Shown piece by piece: positions 1 through 11,900 of a DNA stretch of 64,000 nt. Position numbers and translations under genes: made by a program. The notes under the pieces were generated by a model. The model was not told where the DNA came from, made no database searches, and worked only from the letters and a program-made list of their open reading frames with translations. Within the stretch, counting starts at the first letter, position 1. Every line of letters begins with the position of its first letter. This DNA comes from Cinclus cinclus (lineage: Eukaryota > Chordata > Aves > Passeriformes > Cinclidae): positions 36,466,654 through 36,530,653 of the forward strand of contig NC_085052.1 in NCBI RefSeq assembly GCF_963662255.1. The letters run 5' to 3'.

Positions 1-723
1 CAAGGAACCATTGTGACCCAATGCAGGCTAACAATCTAATGATCCCTTGTGACACCAGGGCGAATAAAAACGGCCAGGGATGGATTGTTACAGCACGGGG
101 ACCAATAGAAGCAAGGATCTATTATGCCCCCGTGGAGGCCAAGAATCAAATGATTCATTGTGACATCAAGTGGTCTAAAAGGGCATGGGATGCATTGTGA
201 CAGCATAGGGGTTAAGAGAAGCAAGGATCCATTGTGACCCAATGGAGGCTAACAATCTAATAATCCCTTTTGACACCAATGGGCCTAAAAGGGGCAGGGA
301 TGAATTGTGAAAGCATGGGGCCCAATTAAAACCTGGTACAATTACGCCACCATGGAGGCCAAGAATCAAATGATTCATTGTGACATCAAGTGGCCTAAAA
401 GGGCATGGGATGCATTGTGACACCACAGGGGTTAAGAGAAGCAAGGAACCATTGTGACCCAATGCAGGCTAACAATCTAAGAATCCCTTTTGACACCAGG
501 GGGCGCAAAAGGACCACGGATGGACTCTGACAGCATGGGGACTTATAGAAGCAAGGAACCATTATGACACCATGAAGGCCAAGAATCAAATGGTTCATTG
601 TAAGACCAAGCGGCCTAAAAGGGCTTGGAATGCATTGTGACACCACAGAGGTTAAGAGAAGCAAGGAACCATTGTGACCCAATGCAGGCTAACCATCTAA
701 TGATCCCTTGTGGCACCAGGGGG

Positions 724-733
724 TATAAAAAGG
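724..733 (+). promoter_or_regulatory. TATA-box-like motif TATAAAAAGG in class D monomers (example copy)
   Basis: Class D monomers carry TATAAAAAGG between G-rich flanks at the same place in subunit 3. The other left-arm classes have CTAAAAGG, CGTAAAAGG or CGCAAAAGG there. Copies occur at about 724, 1,824, 4,687, 6,010, 7,109 and onward through the left arm; some are altered to GAATAAAAA. I saw none in the right arm, where the corresponding site reads TTGTAAAAGG, GCCTAAAAGG or GCGCAAAAGG on the repeat's own strand. The motif fits the TATA consensus, but no initiator, transcript or gene accompanies it, so promoter activity is only a possibility. Confidence 0.3.
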
Positions 734-888
734 GCCAGGGATGGATTGTTACAGCATGGGGCCCAATAGAAGCAAGGATCTATTATGCCACCATGGAGGC
801 CAAGAATCAAATGATTCATTGTGACATCAAGTGGCCTAAAAGTGCATGGGATGCATTGTGACAGCACAGGGGTTAAGAGAAGCAAGGA

Positions 889-907
889 TCCATTGTGACC
901 CAATGGA
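889..907. repeat. Short dyad, 7-bp arms around a 5-base centre (example copy)
   Basis: TCCATTG and CAATGGA are perfect reverse complements around TGACC, at the subunit 1/2 junction. The dyad recurs wherever a monomer has GGATCC followed by the CAATGGAGG form of subunit 2. Monomers with GGAACC and CAATGCAGG keep only 5-bp arms (CATTG/CAATG). It may be a protein-binding dyad or simply a result of the repeated ATTGTGAC motif; no function is shown. Confidence 0.6.
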
Positions 908-1023
908 GCCTAATAATCCCAGGATCCCATTTGACACCAGGGGGCGTAAAAGGGCCAGGGATGAATTGTGACAGCATGGGGCCCAATAGAAACAAGGAAC
1001 CATTATGACACCATGGAGGCCAA

Positions 1024-1037
1024 GAATCAAATGATTC
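1024..1037. repeat. Short palindrome GAATCAAATGATTC (example copy)
   Basis: 6-bp arms GAATCA and TGATTC around AA, in subunit 5. It overlaps AATGATTCATT, a second dyad with 5-bp arms. It is present in most monomers of both arms; copies reading AAAGATTC or AATAATTC lose part of the symmetry. The TGATTCA core is one base from an AP-1 consensus, which is weak evidence for a binding site. Confidence 0.55.
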
Positions 1038-1074
1038 ATTGTGACATCAAGTGGCCTAAAAGAGCATGGGATGC

Positions 1075-1294
1075 ATTGTGACACCACAGAGGTTAAGAGA
1101 AGCAAGGAACCATGGTGACCCAATGGAGGCTAACAATCTAATGATCCCTTGTGACACCAATGGGCCTAAAAGGGCCGGGGATGAATTGTTACAGCACGGG
1201 GACCAATAGAAGCAAGGATCTATTATGCCACCATGGAGGCCAAGAATCAAATAATTCATTGTGACATCATGTGGCCTAAAAGGGCATGGGATGC
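1075..1294 (+). repeat. Prototype class D' monomer (220 bp), B-like front and D-like back
   Basis: The front half carries the B-type string ATGGGCCTAAAAGGGCCGGG. The back half carries the D-type strings GTTACAGCACGGGG and GGATCTATTATGCC. It therefore looks like an old hybrid of classes B and D that has since spread as a class of its own: copies recur near 6,361, 8,344, 15,826, 16,486, 18,467, 20,006, 21,987, 26,388, 30,140, 38,060 and 40,702. It is 220 bp, whereas the TATAAAAAGG-bearing class D is 221 bp. It usually sits between A or C and B. Confidence 0.8.
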
Positions 1295-1514
1295 ATTGTG
1301 ACAGCACAGGGGTTAAGAGAAGCAAGGAACCATTGTGACCCTATGCAGGCTAACAATCTAATGATCCCTTGTGACACCAATGGGCCTAAAAGGGGCAGGG
1401 ATGAATTGTGAAAGCATGGGGCCCAAGTAAACCGTGGTACAAATATGCCACCATGGAGGCCAAGAATCAAATGATTCATTGTGACATCAAGTGGCCTAAA
1501 AGGGCATGGTATGC
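1295..1514 (+). repeat. Prototype class B monomer (220 bp)
   Basis: Diagnostics are ATGGGCCTAAAAGGGGCAGG in subunit 3 and GTGAAAGCATGGGGCCCAA in subunit 4, followed by a variable stretch, CCTGGTACA in most copies and CGTGGTACA here, then an A/T-rich ATTACGCC or AATATGCC. The ATTACGCC/ATTATGCC alternation between copies looks like CpG decay. Class B normally precedes class C. A 219-bp form that has lost one T from CCCTTTTGAC recurs at 4,159, 16,927, 18,908, 20,447, 22,428, 24,189 and 26,829, so that single-base deletion has been copied several times. Confidence 0.88.
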
Positions 1515-1734
1515 ATTGTGACACCACAGGGGTTAATAGAAGCAAGGATCCATTGTGACCCAATGCAGGCTAACAATCTAAGAATGCCTTTTGACACCAG
1601 GGGGCGCAAAAGGTCCACGAATGAACTCTGACAGCAAGGGCACCTATAGAAGCAAGGAACCATTATGACACCATGTAGGCCAAGAATCAAATGGTTCATT
1701 GTAAGACCAAGTGGCCTAAAAGTGCTTGGAATGC
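1515..1734 (+). repeat. Prototype class C monomer (220 bp)
   Basis: Most class C copies carry GGCGCAAAAGGACCACGGAT in subunit 3; this copy has GGTCCACGAAT there. Other diagnostics are an ACTCTGACAGCA opening to subunit 4, CTATAGAAGCAAGG, CATGAAGGCC or CATGTAGGCC in place of CATGGAGGCC, and often GTAAGACCAAG in place of GTGACATCAAG in subunit 6. It ends GCTTGGAATGC where the other classes end GCATGGGATGC. Class C normally follows B and precedes D. It has more CpG than A or B. Confidence 0.9.
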
Positions 1735-1955
1735 ATTGTGACACCACAGAGGTTAAGAGAAGCAAGGAACCATTGTGACCCAATGCAGGCTAACAATCTA
1801 ATGATCCCTTGTGGCACCAGGGGGTATAAAAAGGGCCAGGGATGGATTGTTACAGCACGGGGACCAATAGAAGCATGGATCTATTATGCCTCTGTGGAGG
1901 CCAAGAATCAAATGATTCATTGTGACATCAAGTGGCCTAAAGGGGCATGGGATGC
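1735..1955 (+). repeat. Prototype class D monomer (221 bp), carrying a TATA-like motif
   Basis: Diagnostics are GGGGGTATAAAAAGGGCC in subunit 3, GGATTGTTACAGCACGGGG across the subunit 3/4 junction, and GGATCTATTATGCC before the fifth GGAGGCC. One extra A in the AAAAA run makes it 221 bp, so the 661- and 881-bp HORs are one base longer than multiples of 220. Recurrent subtypes have GAATAAAAACGG (194-bp-upstream copy, 5,259, 22,866, 27,267, 29,250 and 37,179) or AAAAAGGGAGAGGG (3,057, 18,026 and 21,546) in the same place, which lets individual copies be traced through later duplications. Confidence 0.9.
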
Positions 1956-2396
1956 ATTGTGACGGCACAGGGGTTAAGAGAAGCAAGGATCCATTGTGAC
2001 CCAATGGAGGCTAATAATCCCAGGATCCCATTTGACAACAGGGGGCGTAAAAGGGCCAGGGATGAATTGTGACAGCATGGGGCCCAATAGAAACAAGGAA
2101 CCATTATGACACCATGGAGGCCAAGAATCAAAAGATTCATTGTGACATCAAGTGGCCTAAAAGGGCATGGGATGCATTGTGACACCACAGAGGTTAAGAG
2201 AAGCAAGGAACCATTGTGACCCAATGCAGGCTAACAATCTAATGATCCCTTGTGGCACCAGGGGGAATAAAAAGTGCCAGGGATGGATTGTTACAGCACG
2301 GGGACCAATAGAAGCAATGACCTATTATGCCCCCGTGGAGGCCAAGAATCAAATGATTCATTGTGACATCAAGTGGCCTAAAAGGGCATGGGATGC

Positions 2397-4158
2397 ATTG
2401 TGACAGCACAGGGGTTAAGAGAAGCAAGGATCCATTGTGACCCAATGGAGGCTAATAATCCCAGGATCCCATTTGACACCAGGGGGCGTAAAAGGGCCAG
2501 GGATGAATTGTGACAGCATGGGGCCCAATAGAAACAAGGAACCATTATGACACCATGGAGGCCAAGAATCAAATGATTCATTGTGACATCAAGTGGCCTA
2601 AAAGGGCATGGGATGCATTGTGACACCACAGAGGTTAAGAGAAGCAAGGAACCATTGTGACCCAATGCAGGCTAACAATCTAATGATCCCTTGTGACACC
2701 AATGGGCCTAAAAGGGGCAGGGATGAATTGTGAAAGCATGGGGCCCAAGTAAAACCTGGTACAATTATGCCACCATGGAGGCCAACATTCAAATGATTCA
2801 TTGTGACATCAAGTGGCCTAAAAGGGCATGGGATGCATTGTGACACCACAGGGGTTAAGAGAAGCAAGGAACCATTGTGACCCAATGCAGGCTAACAATC
2901 TAAGAATCCCTTTTGACACCAGGGGGCGCAAAAGGACCACGGATGGACTCTGAGAACATGGGGACCTATGGAAGCAAGGAACCATTATGACACCATGAAG
3001 GCCAAGAATCAAATGGTTCATTGTAAGACCAAGTGGCCTAAAAGGGCTTGGAATGCATTGTGACACCACAGAGGTTAAGAGAAGCAAGGAACCATTGTGA
3101 CCCAATGCAGGCTAACAATCTAATGATCCCTTGTGGCACCCGGGGGTTTAAAAAGGGAGAGGGATGGATTGTTACAGCACGGGGACCAATAGAAACAAGG
3201 ATCTATTATGCCACTGTGGAGGCCAAGAATCAAATGATTCATTGTGACATCAAGTGGCCTAAAAGGGCATGGGATGCATTGTGACAGCACAGGGGTTAAG
3301 AGAAGCAAGGATCCATTGTGACCCAATGGAGGCTAATAATCCCAGGATCCCATTTGACACCAGGGGGCGTAAAAGGGCCAGGGATGAATTGTGACAGCAT
3401 GGGGCCCAATAGAAACAAGGAACCATTATGACAGCATGGAGGCCAAGAATCAAAAGATTCATTGTGACATCAAGTGGCCTAAAAGGGCATGGGATGCATT
3501 GTGACACCACAGAGGTTAAGAGAAGCAAGGATCCATTGTGACCCAATGCAGGCTAACAATCTAATGATCCCTCTTGACACCAATGGGCCTAAAAGGGGCA
3601 GGGATGAATTGTGAAAGCATGGGGCCCAAGTAAACCATGGTACAAATATGCCACCATGGAGGCCAAGAATCAAATAATTCATTGTGACATCAAGTGGCCT
3701 AAAAGGGCATGGGATGCATTGTGACAGCACAGGGGTTAAGAGAACCAAGGAACCATTGTGACCCAATGCATGCTAACAATCTAAGAATCCCTTTTGACAC
3801 CAGGGGGCACAAAAGGACCACGGATGAACTCTGACAGCAAGGGGACCTATAGAAGCAAGGAACCATTATGACACCATGTAGGCCAAGAATCAAATGGTTC
3901 ATTGTAAGACCAAGTGGCCTAAAAGGGCTTGGAATGCATTGTGACACCACAGAGGTTAAGAGAAGCAAGGAACCATTGTGACCCAATGCAGGCTAACAAT
4001 CTAATGATCCCTTGTGGCACCAGGGGGTATAGAACGGGCCAGGGATGGATTGTTACAGCACGGGGACCAATAGAAGCAAGGATCTATTATGCCACCGTGG
4101 AGGCCAAGAATCAAATGATTCATTGTGACATCAAGTGGCCTAAAAGTGCATGGGATGC
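2397..4158 (+). repeat. Two tandem copies of an 881-bp four-monomer HOR (A-B-C-D)
   Basis: Monomers A (2,397-2,616), B (2,617-2,836), C (2,837-3,056) and D (3,057-3,277) are followed by a second A-B-C-D string at 3,278-3,497, 3,498-3,717, 3,718-3,937 and 3,938-4,158. Each string is 220+220+220+221 = 881 bp. Same-class monomers in the two strings resemble each other more than they resemble their neighbours, which is the defining property of a higher-order repeat. The A-B-C-D order, or a form with D' inserted after A, recurs elsewhere in the left arm, for example from 14,725. Confidence 0.85.
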
Positions 4159-6140
4159 ATTGTGACAGCACAGGGGTTAAGAGAAGCAAGGATCCATTGT
4201 GACCCAATGGAGGCTAACAATTTAATAATCCCTTTGACACCAATGGGCCTAAAAGGGGCAGGAATGAATTGTGAAAGCATGGGGCCCAATTAAAACCTGG
4301 TACAATTACGCCACCATGGAGGCCAAGAATCAAATGATTCATTGTGACATCAAGTGGCCTAAAAGGGCATGGGATGCATTATGACACCACAGGGGTAAGG
4401 AGAAGCAAGGATCCATTGTGACCCAATGCAGGCTAACAATCTAAGAATCCCTTTTGACACCAGGGGGCGCAAAAGGACCACGGATGAACTCTGAAAGCAT
4501 GGGGACATATAGAAGCAAGGAACCATTATGACACCATGAAGGCCAAGAATCAAATGGTTCATTGTGACATCAAGTGGCCTAAAAGGGCTTGGAATGCATT
4601 GTGACACCACAGAGGTTAAGAGAAGCAAGGAACCATTGTGACCCAATGCAGGCTAACCATCTAATGATCCCTTGTGGCACCAGGGGGTATAAAAACGGCC
4701 AGGGATGGATTGTTACAGCACGGGGACCAATAGAAGCAAGGATCTATTATGCCACCGTGGAGGCCAAGAATCAAATGATTCATTGTAAGACCAAGTGGCC
4801 TAAAAGGGCATGGGATGCATTGTGACAGCACAGGGGTTAAGAGAAGCAAGGATCCATTGTGACCCAATGGAGGCTAACAATCTAATGATCCCTTTTGACA
4901 CCAATGGGCCTAAAAGGGGCAGGGATGTATTGTGAAAGCATGGGGCCCAATTAAAACCTGGTACAAATATGCCACCATGGAGGCCAAGAATCAAATGATT
5001 CATTGTGACATCAAGTGGCCTAAAAGGGCATGGGATGCATTATGACACCACAGGGGTAAGGAGAAGCAAGGATCCATTGTGACCCAATGCAGGCTAACAA
5101 TCTAAGAATCCCTTTTGACACCAGGGGGCGCAAAAGGACCACGGATGAACTCTGACAGCATGGGGACCTATAGAAGCAAGGAACCATTATGACGCCATGA
5201 AGGCCAAGAATCAAATGTTTGATTGTGACATCAAGTGGCCTAAAAGGGCTTGGAATGCATTGTGACACCACAGAGGTTAAGAGAAGCAAGGAACCATTGT
5301 GACCCAATGCAGGCTAACAATCTAATGATCCCTTGTGCCACCAGGGCGAATAAAAACGGCCAGGGATGGATTGTTACAGCACGGGGACCAATAGAAGCAA
5401 GGATCTATTATGCCCCCGTGGAGGCCAAGAATCAAATGATTCATTGTGACATCAAGTGGCCTAAAAGGGCATGGGATGCATTGTGACAGCATAGGGGTTA
5501 AGAGAAGCAAGGATCCATTGTGACCCAATGGAGGCTAACAATCTAATAATCCCTTTTGACACCAATGGGCCTAAAAGGGGCAGGGATGAATTGTGAAAGC
5601 ATGGGGCCCAATGAAAACCTGGTACAATTACGCCACCATGGAGGCCAAGAATCAAATGATTCATTGTGACATCAAGTGGCCTAAAAGGGCATGGGATGCA
5701 TTGTGACACCACAGGGGTTAAGAGAAGCAAGGAACCATTGTGACCCAGTGCAGGCTAACAATCTAAGAATCCCTTTTGACACCAGGGGGCGCAAAAGGAC
5801 CACGGATGGACTCTGACAGCATGGGGACCTATAGAAGCAAGGAACCATTATGACACCATGAAGGCCAAGAATCAAATGGTTCATTGTAAGACCAAGCGGC
5901 CTAAAAGGGCTTGGAATGCATTGTGACACCACAGAGGTTAAGAGAAGCAAGGAACCATTGTGACCCAATGCAGGCTAACCATCTAATGATCCCTTGTGGC
6001 ACCAGGGGGTATAAAAAGGGCCAGGGATGGATTGTTACAGCATGGGGCCCAATAGAAGCAAGGATCTATTATGCCACCATGGAGGCCAAGAATCAAATGA
6101 TTCATTGTGACATCAAGTGGCCTAAAAGTGCATGGGATGC
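4159..6140 (+). repeat. Three tandem copies of a 661-bp three-monomer HOR (B-C-D)
   Basis: The strings are 4,159-4,818 (660 bp, containing the 219-bp B form), 4,819-5,479 and 5,480-6,140, each in the order B-C-D. Another B-C-D string occupies 194-854. This is the 881-bp HOR without class A, so deletion of one whole monomer by unequal exchange is the simplest relationship. The direction of change (loss of A from four, or gain of A by three) cannot be decided from this window. Confidence 0.82.
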
Positions 6141-7249
6141 ATTGTGACAGCACAGGGGTTAAGAGAAGCAAGGATCCATTGTGACCCAATGGAGGCTAAT
6201 AATCCCAGGATCCCATTTGACACCAGGGGGCGTAAAAGGGCCAGGGATGAATTGTGACAGCATGGGGCCCAATAGAAACAAGGAACCATTATGACACCAT
6301 GGAGGCCAAGAATCAAATGATTCATTGTGACATCAAGTGGCCTAAAAGAGCATGGGATGCATTGTGACACCACAGAGGTTAAGAGAAGCAAGGAACCATG
6401 GTGACCCAATGGAGGCTAACAATCTAATGATCCCTTGTGACACCAATGGGCCTAAAAGGGCCGGGGATGAATTGTTACAGCACGGGGACCAATAGAAGCA
6501 AGGATCTATTATGCCACCATGGAGGCCAAGAATCAAATAATTCATTGTGACATCATGTGGCCTAAAAGGGCATGGGATGCATTGTGACAGCACAGGGGTT
6601 AAGAGAAGCAAGGAACCATTGTGACCCTATGCAGGCTAACAATCTAATGATCCCTTGTGACACCAATGGGCCTAAAAGGGGCAGGGATGAATTGTGAAAG
6701 CATGGGGCCCAAGTAAACCGTGGTACAAATATGCCACCATGGAGGCCAAGAATCAAATGATTCATTGTGACATCAAGTGGCCTAAAAGGGCATGGTATGC
6801 ATTGTGACACCACAGGGGTTAATAGAAGCAAGGATCCATTGTGACCCAATGCAGGCTAACAATCTAAGAATCCCTTTTGACACCAGGGGGCGCAAAAGGT
6901 CCACGGATGAACTCTGACAGCAAGGGCACCTATAGAAGCAAGGAACCATTATGACACCATGTAGGCCAAGAATCAAATGGTTCATTGTAAGACCAAGTGG
7001 CCTAAAAGTGCTTGGAATGCATTGTGACACCACAGAGGTTAAGAGAAGCAAGGAACCATTGTGACCCAATGCAGGCTAACAATCTAATGATCCCTTGTGG
7101 CACCAGGGGGTATAAAAAGGGCCAGGGATGGATTGTTACAGCACGGGGACCAATAGAAGCATGGATCTATTATGCCTCTGTGGAGGCCAAGAATCAAATG
7201 GTTCATTGTGACATCAAGTGGCCTAAAAGGGCATGGGATGCATTGTGAC
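5287..7249 (+). repeat. Segmental copy 2 of the pair at offset 5,286 bp
   Basis: Partner of 1-1,963. Similarity is interrupted for one monomer (7,242-7,461 is class C, where copy 1 has class A at 1,956-2,175). It then resumes in the distinctive class D monomer 7,462-7,682, which shares AAAGTGCCAGG and GCAATGACCTATTATGCC with 2,176-2,396. After that the two copies diverge. Confidence 0.83.
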
Positions 7250-8993
7250 ACCACAGGGGTTAAGAGAAGCAAGGAACCATTGTGACCCAATGCAGGCTAA
7301 CAATCTAAGAATCCCTTTGGACACCAGGGGGCGCAAAAGGACCACGGATGAACTCTGACAGCATGGGGACCTATAGAAACAAGGAACCATTATGACACCA
7401 TGAAGGCCAAGAATCAAATGGTTCATTGTGACATCAAGTGGCCTAAAAGGGCTTGGAATGCATTGTGACACCACAGAGGTTAAGAGAAGCAAGGAATCAT
7501 TGTGACCCAATGCAGGCTAACAATCTAATGATCCCTTGTGGCACCAGGGGAAATAAAAAGTGCCAGGGATGGATTGTTACAGCACGGGGACCAATAGAAG
7601 CAATGACCTATTATGCCCCCGTGGAGGCCAAGAATCAAATGATTCATTGTGACATCAAGTGGCCTAAAAGGGCATGGGATGCATTGTGACACCACAGGGG
7701 TTAAGAGAAGCAAGGAACCATTGTGACCCAATGCAGGCTAACAATCTAAGAATCCCTTTTGAAACCAGGGGGCGCAAAAGGACCACGGATGAACTCTGAC
7801 AGCATGGGGACCTATAGAAGCAAGGAACCATTATGACACCATGAAGGCCAAGAATCAAATGGTTCATTGTAAGACCAAGTGGCCTAAAAGGGCTTGGAAT
7901 GCATTGTGACACCACAGAGGTTAAGAGAAGCAAGGAACCATTGTGACCCAATGCAGGCTAACAATCTAATGATCCCTTGTGGCACCAGGGGGTATAAAAA
8001 GGGCCAGGGATGAATTGTTACAGCAGGGGACCAATAGAAGGAAGGATCTATTATGCCACCGTGGAGGCCAAGAATCAAATGATTCATTGTGACATCAAGT
8101 GGCCTAAAAGGGCATGGGATGCATTGTGACACCACAGGGGTTAAGAGAAGCAAAGAACCATTGTGACCCAATGCAGGCTAACAATCTAAGAATCCCTTCT
8201 GACACCAGGGGGCGTAAAAGGGCCAGGGATGAATTGTGACAGCATGGGGCCCAATAGAAACAAGGAACCATTATGACACCATGGAGGCCAAGAATCAAAT
8301 GATTCATTGTGACATCAAGTGGCCTAAAATGGCATGGGATGCATTGTGACACCACAGAGGTTAAGAGAAGCAAGGAACCATTGTGACCCAATGCAGGCTA
8401 ACAATCTAATGATCCCTTGTGACACCAGTGGGCCTAAAAGGGCCAGGGATGAATTGTTACAGCACGGGGACCAATAGAAGCAAGGATCTATTATGCCACC
8501 ATGGAGGCCAAGAATCAAATAATTCATTGTGACATCAAGTGGCCTAAAAGGGCATGGGATGCATTGTGACAGCATAGGGGTTAAGAGAAGAAAGGATCCA
8601 TTGTGACCCAATGCAGGCTAACAATCTAATAATCCCTTTTGACACCAATGGGCCTAAAAGGGGCAGGGATGTATTGTGAAAGCATGGGGCCCAATTAAAA
8701 CCTGGTACAATTACGCCACCATGGAGGCCAAGAATCAAATGATTCATTGTGACATCAAGTGGCCTAAAAGGGCATGGGATGCATTATGACACCACAGGGG
8801 TAAGGAGAAGCAAGGATCCATTGTGACCCAATGCAGGCTAACAATCTAAGAATCCCTTTTGACACAAGGGGGCGCAAAAGGACCACGGATGAACTCTGAC
8901 AGCATGGGGACCTATAGAAGCAAGGAACCATTATGACACCATGAAGGCCAAGAATCAAATGGTTCATTGTAAGACCAAGTGGCCTAAAAGGGC

Positions 8994-11900
8994 TTGGAAT
9001 GCATTGTGACACCACAGAGATTAAGAGAAGCAAGGAACCATTGTGACCCAATGCAGGCTAACCATCTAAGGATCCCTTGTGGCACCAGGGGGTATAAAAA
9101 GGGCCAGGGATGGATTGTTACAGCACGGGGACCAATAGAAGGAAGGATCTATTATGCCCCCGTGGAGGCCAAGAATCAAATGATTCATTGTGACATCAAG
9201 TGGCCTAAAAGGGCATGGGATGCATTGTGACACCACAGGGGCTAAGAGAAGCAAGGATCCATTGTGACCCAATGGAGGCTAACAATCTAATAATCCCTTT
9301 TAACACCAATGGGCCTAAAAGGGGCAGGGATGTATTGTGAAAGCATGGGGCCCAATAGAAACCTCGTACAATTACGCCACCATGGAGGCCAAGAATCAAA
9401 TAATTCATTGTTACATCAAGTGGCCTAAAAGGGCATGGGATGCATTGTGACACCACAGAGGTTAAGAGAAGCAAGGAACCATTGTGACCCAATGCAGGCT
9501 AACAATCTAATGATCCCTTGTGACACCAATGGGCCTAAAAGGGGCAGGGATGAATTGTGAAAGCATGGGGCCCAAGTAAAACTGGTACAATTATGCCACC
9601 ATGGAGGCCAAGAATCAAATGATTCATTGTGACATCAAGTGGCCTAAAAGGGCATGGGATGCATTGTGCCACCACAGGGGTTAAGAGAAGCAAGGAACCA
9701 TTGTGACCCAATGCAGGCTAACAATCTAAGAATCCCTTTTGACACCAGGGGGCGCAAAATGACCACGGATGAACCTTGACAGCATGAGGACCTATAGAAG
9801 CAAGGAACCATTATGACACCATGAAGGCCAAGAATCAAATGGTTCATTGTAAGACCAAGTGGCCTAAAAGGGCATGGGATGCATTGTGACACCACAGGGG
9901 TTAAGAGAAGCAAGGAACCATTGTGACCCAATGCAGGCTAATAATCCCAGGATCCCATTTGACACCAGGGGGCGTAAAAGGGCCAGGGATGAATTGTGAC
10001 CGCATGGGGCTCAATAGAAACAAGGAACCATTATGACACCATGGAGGCCAAGAATCAAATGATTCATTGTGACATCAAGTGGCCTAAAAGGGCATGGGAT
10101 GCATTGTGACACCACAGAGGTTAAGAGAAGCAAGGAACCATTGTGACCCAATGCAGGCTAACAATCTAATGATCTTTGTGACACCAATGGGCCTAAAAGG
10201 GCCAGGGATGAATTGTTACAGCACGGGGACCAATAGAAGCAAGGATCTATTATGCCACCCTGGAGGCCAAGAATCAAATGATTCATTGTGACATCATGTG
10301 GCCTAAAAGGGCATGGGATGCATTGTGACAGCACAGGGGTTAAGAGAAGCAAGGAACCATTGTGACCCAATGCAGGCTAACAATCTAATGATCCCTTTTG
10401 ACACCAATGGTCCTAAAAGGTGCAGGGATGTATTGTGAAAGCATGGGGCCCAATTAAAACCTGGTACAATTACGCCACCATGGAGGCCAAGAATCAAATG
10501 ACTCATTGTTACATCAAGTGGCATAAAAGGGCATGGGATGCATTGTGACACCACAGGGGTTAAGAGAACCAAGGAACCATTTTGACCCAATGCAGGCTAA
10601 CAATCTAAGAATCCCTTTTGACACCAGGGGGCGCAAAAGGACCATGGATGGACTCTGTCAGCATGGGGACCTATGGAAGCAAGGAACCATTATGACACCA
10701 TGAAGGCCAAGAATCAAATGGTTCGTTGTAAGACCAAGTGGCCTAAAAGGGCTTGGAATGCATTGTGACACCACAGAGGTTAAGAGAAGCAAGGAACCAT
10801 TGTGACCCAATGCAGGCTAACAATCTAATGATCCCTTGTGGCACCAAGGGGTATAAAAAGGGCCAGGGATGGATTGTTACAGCACGGGGACCAATAGAAG
10901 CAAGGATCTATTATGCCCCCGTGGAGGCCAAGAATCAAATGATTCATTGTGACATCATGTGGCCTAAAAGGGCATGGGATGCATTGTGACAGCACAGGGG
11001 TTAAGAGAAGCAAGGATCCATTGTGACCCAATGGAGGCTAACAATCTAATAATCCCTTTTGACACCAATGGGCCTAAAAGGGGCAGGCATGTATTGTGAA
11101 AGCATGGGGCCCAATAGAAACCTCGTACAATTACGCCACCATGGAGGCCAAGAATCAAATGATTCATTGTGACATCAAGTGGCCTAAAAGGGCATGGGAT
11201 GCATTGTGACACCACAGGGGTTAAGAGAAGCAAGGAACCATTGTGACCCAATGCAGGCTAACAATCTAATGATCCCTTGTGGCACCAGGGGGCGCAAAAG
11301 GACCACGGATGAACTCTGACAGCATGGGGACCTATAGAAGCAAGGAACCATTATGACACCATGAAGGCCAAGAATCAAATGGTTCATTGTAAGACCAAGT
11401 GGCCTAAAAGGGCTTGGAATGCATTGTGACACCACAGAGGTTAAGAGAAGCAAGGAACCATTGTGACCCAATGCAGGCTAACCATCTAAGGATCCCTTGT
11501 GGCACCAGGGGGTATAAAAAGGGCCAGGGATGGATTGTTACAGCACGGGGACCAATAGAGGCAAGGATCTATTATGCCCCCGTGGAGGCCAAGAATCAAA
11601 TGATTCATTGTGACATCAAGTGGCCTAAAAGGGCATGGGATGCATTGTGACAGCACAGGGGCTAAGAGAAGCAAGGATCCATTGTGACCCAATGGAGGCT
11701 AACAATCTAATAATCCCTTTTAACACCAATGGGCCTAAAAGGGGCAGGGATGTATTGTGAAAGCATGGGGCCCAATAGAAACCTCGTACAATTACGCCAC
11801 CATGGAGGCCAAGAATCAAATAATTAATTGTTACATCAAGTGGCCTAAAAGGGCATGGGATGCATTGTGACACCACAGAGGTTAAGAGAAGCAAGGAACC

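Larger units (their letters stand above)
855..1074 (+). repeat. Prototype class A monomer (220 bp), showing the six-subunit structure
   Basis: The subunits are 855-891 (37 bp), 892-927 (36), 928-964 (37), 965-1001 (37), 1002-1037 (36) and 1038-1074 (37). They open ATTGTGACA, ATTGTGACC, CATTTGACA, ATTGTGACA, ATTATGACA and ATTGTGACA. Most then carry a GG-rich block followed by an AA-rich block and close with GGATCC, GGAACC, GATTC or GGATGC. Class A diagnostics are AATAATCCCAGGATCC in subunit 2, GGGGGCGTAAAAGGGCC in subunit 3 and GGGGCCCAATAGAAACAAGG in subunit 4. By my count the monomer is 105/220 G+C (48%) and has one CpG. Its usual place is after class D and before class B. Confidence 0.95.
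1..1963 (+). repeat. Segmental copy 1 of a pair at offset 5,286 bp
   Basis: Matches 5,287-7,249 almost base for base with no net indel over about 1.96 kb; for example, the GAATAAAAACGG subtype at about 62 recurs at about 5,348, and the GTTAATAGAAGC variant near 1,534 recurs near 6,820. The few differences I noticed include TGGTCTAAAA against TGGCCTAAAA near 174/5,460 and CAATTAAAAC against CAATGAAAAC near 325/5,611. The copy begins outside the window on the left, so the true duplicated unit is longer. Offset 5,286 corresponds to 24 monomers plus the extra bases of class D. Confidence 0.85.
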
